A program made the position numbers and the translations under genes. DNA of 64,000 nucleotides from Acholoe squamosa (lineage: Eukaryota; Annelida; Polychaeta; Phyllodocida; Polynoidae), in assembly GCA_949317995.1 (NCBI GenBank), contig OX439044.1:31630733-31694732 (forward strand). The letters run 5' to 3'. Position 1 is the stretch's first letter, and each line of letters begins with the position of its first letter. Under the pieces are notes generated by a model. It was given only the letters and a program-made list of their open reading frames with translations, was not told the origin of the DNA and did no database searches. Of the stretch, positions 62,501 to 64,000 are shown one piece after another.

Positions 62501-63175
62501 AACCAAATTCACTTTCTATGTAATGTCATGATTGGAGATCTGCTAACCGTTGAAAGGTTATCATCACTTGGGGCCTAACGGGACTTGGCAAGACTTGACA
62601 ATGGCAATGAAAACATAAAGAGCAAACCAGCTACATACCAACAAATGACACAGAGGTGCCATTAGCTAGGGTGAGTGTGGTGTAGTTAAATGGTGTAGCA
62701 GCAGGGGCTACAGCAGCTGTCCTGGCTGAGGACGTGTCTGACTTCACCTCAAAGTGATCTGCTTCATTTCCTATAACATGTAACAAAAATACTCATATAA
62801 AATCAAGGGGTCATTCAATGTCTTTGGAGCTGAGGGATTCCAATAAAATTTAACCTTTCGGGTTGGCATAAGTTGTCTTAATAAACCCTTTGAAGGCCGA
62901 TGAAGCACCGTAATTTGGTATATTGTTGGTTCGACGCATCAATATAGCACTGGCAGGGTGCCAGTGCTATATTGATGCATTATTGAAAGAAGAATCAGGA
63001 ACCGATAATCAGATAATCAGACATCTCCTCAAGGAACTGATAGAGCAACTTCAAAACAGACAGTTAGAACCGTTATTGCTTGGGTCACATGATGCACACG
63101 TTTATCCTGATTACCAACATCATTTTTATTTTTTCCTGTTAGGCCTATTAAGATTTGATGGTGACTAAAGTGCTA

Positions 63176-63260
<85 letters not shown>

Positions 63261-63856
63261 AACAGTGATGACATTATATCCAGGTCCAACAGAGAAGGCA
63301 TCAGAGAGAGTTAACTCAGCTAAAATTCCATCCACATTGAAGTCTTCAGCGATGGTGACAAAATAGTCCATGGCGGGGTCCTCGGAGGAAGACTGCACAA
63401 AGCCAATGCCTTGAGTCTCTATGAAAATGGCGGACGAGCACAATTTACGCTCCACAAAGAAGAAGTCTATATGGTAGGTGTCTCCAACCTGCAAAGAAAT
63501 CCATAATTCTTAGTATCTGAGTATGTTCAATTGGAAAATATCAAGTCAAGGGAGGTAGAAGAAAATGTATGATTATGACAAATGAGCCGTCGTGATTAGC
63601 ATTATCATCGAACATTATGTTAGTGAAGTTAGAGATGTTATGGATTTCCTAAAACCAGGTGATGCGTAATAAATTGTGTTTTAAAACCATATGATTCATA
63701 AAAAAGACTCTTGCAATAGTGGACACTAATTTGCCAAATGGTTAGTACAAGAACTTACTTCCAAATTGAGCGTGACTTGTTCTGAAGTCTCTGCCTGAGT
63801 GGCCACACATTTACCTCCCGTTATTGTGCCTGAGTATGGCGTTATCGTCCCACCTC
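45200..63856 (-). CDS. Mega-thrombospondin-like secreted modular protein, C-terminal ~1,600 aa (31 exons; 5' end outside window)
   Basis: Exons, 5' to 3': 63856-63759, 63488-63257, 62770-62639, 62381-62188, 61954-61785, 61370-61108, 60755-60645, 59609-59431, 57848-57692, 57376-57213, 56893-56677, 56358-56177, 56008-55868, 55484-55311, 54914-54840, 54530-54381, 53972-53868, 52269-52162, 51746-51587, 51218-51035, 50704-50619, 50452-50357, 50031-49801, 48809-48619, 48092-47920, 47571-47347, 47084-46882, 46493-46414, 46173-46102, 45694-45497, 45250-45200. Every join keeps phase, and the sum gives 1,599 residues plus a stop. Introns are GT-AG except one GC-AG (46101). The domain order is fibro-slime-like, cadherin, F5/8C, ephrin-receptor-like Cys-rich, EGF, TSP3, TSP_C, LamG-like, tail. 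The thrombospondin core is diagnostic; the extra modules exceed any vertebrate thrombospondin and fit the class called mega-thrombospondin. It is extracellular matrix or cell-surface associated and Ca2+-binding by family. Confidence 0.9.
46691..46760. repeat. Palindromic hairpin element 3
   Basis: The 28-base arms 46691-46718 and 46733-46760 pair with two mismatches around the 14-base centre ACGAGGTGGTACGC. It lies in the intron between exons 47084-46882 and 46493-46414. Confidence 0.85.
47347..50031 (-). CDS. Mega-TSP block 6: thrombospondin C-terminal domain
   Basis: Exons 50031-49801 (3' part), 48809-48619, 48092-47920 and 47571-47347 (5' part) match the TSP_C lectin-like fold closely. 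The visible strings are [100 protein letters not shown] and SQEAPIW. Length (~220 residues) is as usual for the family. In most thrombospondins this domain ends the protein; here another domain follows. Confidence 0.93.
49234..49676. mobile_element. Foldback transposable element, 443 bp, TSD CATACC
   Basis: The 33-base terminal repeats 49234-49266 and 49644-49676 (TACGGAGCCCTGGA…, two mismatches) are bracketed by CATACC at 49228-49233 and 49677-49682. Inside, a 21-bp minisatellite (TTCGTTTTCGCAACTTTTAT-type, about 7-8 units, 49276-49445) is mirrored by degenerate inverted units (GGAAACGAAAATAAAACTTG type, 49495-49640). It is inserted in the TSP_C intron 48810-49800 and has no transposase. Confidence 0.87.
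49801..53972 (-). CDS. Mega-TSP block 5: thrombospondin type 3 calcium-binding repeats
   Basis: Residues ~893-1150 form the Ca2+-binding wire. Repeated DxDxDGxGDxCD units include [69 protein letters not shown] and [14 protein letters not shown]. One unit is very acidic ([14 protein letters not shown]). No RGD was seen. The intron upstream of exon 52269-52162 holds a minisatellite that repeats this exon's splice acceptor. Confidence 0.92.
52270..53137 (-). repeat. 43-bp minisatellite made of the exon's own 3' splice site (~20 units)
   Basis: Each unit, read on the minus strand, contains a polypyrimidine-poor but intact TTACTGTTACAG|GATGAGTGTGAGTTT and ATCTCTAACTCTG. That is the 3' splice site plus the first ~27 bases of exon 52269-52162. 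Units vary (TAACAATAAGAG and GTTTGAGATACTCTC variants). Two further units follow an inserted segment, at 53698-53805. Confidence 0.9.
53137..53697. mobile_element. 561-bp insertion in the minisatellite, candidate 7-bp TSD
   Basis: Array sequence stops at CTGTAAC (53130-53136) and resumes at CTGTAAC (53698-53704), which then continues the same unit type. The insert begins TAGAGAGGCCAGCCGTTTGG, has a small hairpin there, no terminal inverted repeats and no ORF. Confidence 0.6.
53868..56008 (-). CDS. Mega-TSP block 4: EGF-like domains
   Basis: Exons 56008-55868, 55484-55311, 54914-54840, 54530-54381 and 53972-53868. Calcium-binding EGF signatures include CTDVDE and [40 protein letters not shown] followed by LEDALGHNQ corresponds to the thrombospondin EGF-2 insertion just before the DIDEC unit. 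Many introns are phase 0. The block runs into the first type 3 repeat ([14 protein letters not shown]). Confidence 0.87.
56177..57376 (-). CDS. Mega-TSP block 3: ephrin-receptor-like/GCC2-GCC3 Cys-rich modules
   Basis: Three exons (57376-57213, 56893-56677, 56358-56177) encode about 188 residues with dense paired cysteines. Typical strings are [59 protein letters not shown] and [17 protein letters not shown]. The PGTY…C..C pattern marks ephrin-receptor-like and TNFR-like modules. Exon ends fall inside modules, so these were not shuffled as single exons. Confidence 0.82.
57692..60755 (-). CDS. Mega-TSP block 2: F5/8 type C (discoidin) domain
   Basis: Exons 60755-60645, 59609-59431 and 57848-57692 encode residues ~363-511. 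They show the family order: [20 protein letters not shown] at the start, [44 protein letters not shown], and [20 protein letters not shown] ending in FVGC. Such domains bind membranes, glycans or collagen (family knowledge). The intron 57849-59430 contains a transposon-like element. Confidence 0.88.
57960..59278. mobile_element. 1.32-kb TIR element with dispersed internal motif
   Basis: The 27-base ends 57960-57986 (GGTCAATTCTCACGAAAATG…) and 59252-59278 are inverted repeats with a single mismatch. Inside, the 19-base motif ATCACCRTACATAGGTMCA occurs about seven times (near 58343, 58522, 58686, 58707, 58875, 58894 and 59088), mostly ~170-210 bp apart. No ORF is long enough for a transposase, so it is a non-autonomous element. 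It sits inside the F5/8C intron. Confidence 0.72.
59610..60644. other. Mega-TSP intron, nothing bounded
   Basis: Contains an A run at 59806-59826, a T run at ~59970-59982 and GGTAAAGGAAG strings at 60221 and 60475 (with a reverse copy at ~59784), suggesting an old repeat without clear ends. Confidence 0.4.
61108..63856 (-). CDS. Mega-TSP block 1: fibro-slime-like end and cadherin repeats
   Basis: Residues 1-75 of the visible protein end with [19 protein letters not shown] and FIET, the YxxDxFFxERxxCxSxFxIET signature of the fibro-slime/PA14-like domain. Residues ~110-345 carry cadherin marks: [20 protein letters not shown] (calcium linker DxNDNxP), [13 protein letters not shown], and [20 protein letters not shown]. 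At least one full cadherin repeat and part of another are present. The domain start is to the right of the window. Confidence 0.8.
61586..61612. repeat. (ACTC)n microsatellite
   Basis: About six ACTC units in the intron between cadherin exons. Confidence 0.9.
62936..62978. repeat. Perfect palindrome, 20-bp arms, GGG loop
   Basis: GCATCAATATAGCACTGGCA at 62936-62955 is followed by GGG and its exact reverse complement to 62978. It lies in the intron between exons 63488-63257 and 62770-62639. Confidence 0.93.
63179..63255. repeat. (AT)n microsatellite abutting a 5' splice site
   Basis: About 38 AT units. The minus-strand donor of exon 63488-63257 reads AAAG|GTATATAT, so the repeat supplies donor positions +3 onward. 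Confidence 0.93.
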
Positions 63857-64000
63857 CTAAAAGTACACCATTTGCAGGAATTAGAAAAAAGAGACAAACA
63901 AAACTAATCACAGTTGAAAATGAGGGCTCTCAAGCCAGAACACACCCTCCACCTTAACAGCTGAACAAATATATTAATGCACAAAGGCCCTTAGTCTACA

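Overview
The window is nuclear DNA of a metazoan animal. It has spliced genes with GT...AG introns of a few hundred bases to over 11 kb, AATAAA poly(A) signals, many DNA-transposon remnants, tRNA-like SINEs and minisatellites. A very large thrombospondin-superfamily gene with FA58C, cadherin and LamG modules, next to a lineage-specific class A GPCR pair, suggests a marine invertebrate (spiralian, hemichordate or cephalochordate grade). I cannot name the species. There is no bacterial, organellar or viral gene block.

Layout: (1) 465-18145, + strand: the 3' eight coding exons of a Tectonic (TCTN) family gene, a ciliary transition-zone protein. Its 11.3 kb fourth intron in the window holds a complete opposite-strand two-exon gene (9097-3774) for a 1,068-residue protein. 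That protein has a duplicated ~47-residue N-terminal module and several SUMO-interacting-motif-like strings; I do not recognise it. (2) 18.2-30.3 kb: no convincing gene; tandem repeats (39-bp, 82-bp), foldback elements, a MITE and a SINE. (3) 30718-33204, + strand: a three-exon gene for an unrecognised 332-residue basic/acidic protein. (4) 33.4-34.1 kb: compound repeats carrying two tRNA-like units. (5) 35.9-42.6 kb, - strand: a decayed GPCR and its intact 342-residue paralogue. (6) 45200-63856, - strand: 31 consecutive exons, all phase-compatible, giving the C-terminal ~1,600 residues of a huge secreted protein. The domain order is fibro-slime-like end, cadherin repeats, F5/8 type C, ephrin-receptor-like Cys-rich modules, EGF, thrombospondin type 3 repeats, thrombospondin C-terminal domain, LamG-like domain and a short tail. 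The 5' end lies beyond the window.

The genes do not form a pathway. The most unusual signals are the mega-thrombospondin architecture; a 43-bp minisatellite that has copied that gene's own 3' splice site plus the first bases of its exon about 22 times; several intact foldback/MITE elements in introns, some with visible target-site duplications; and palindromic hairpins whose arms are unrelated but whose centres share a CG-rich design. All exon joins were done by eye from splice consensus and phase. Domain names rest on motif recognition, not on a search.
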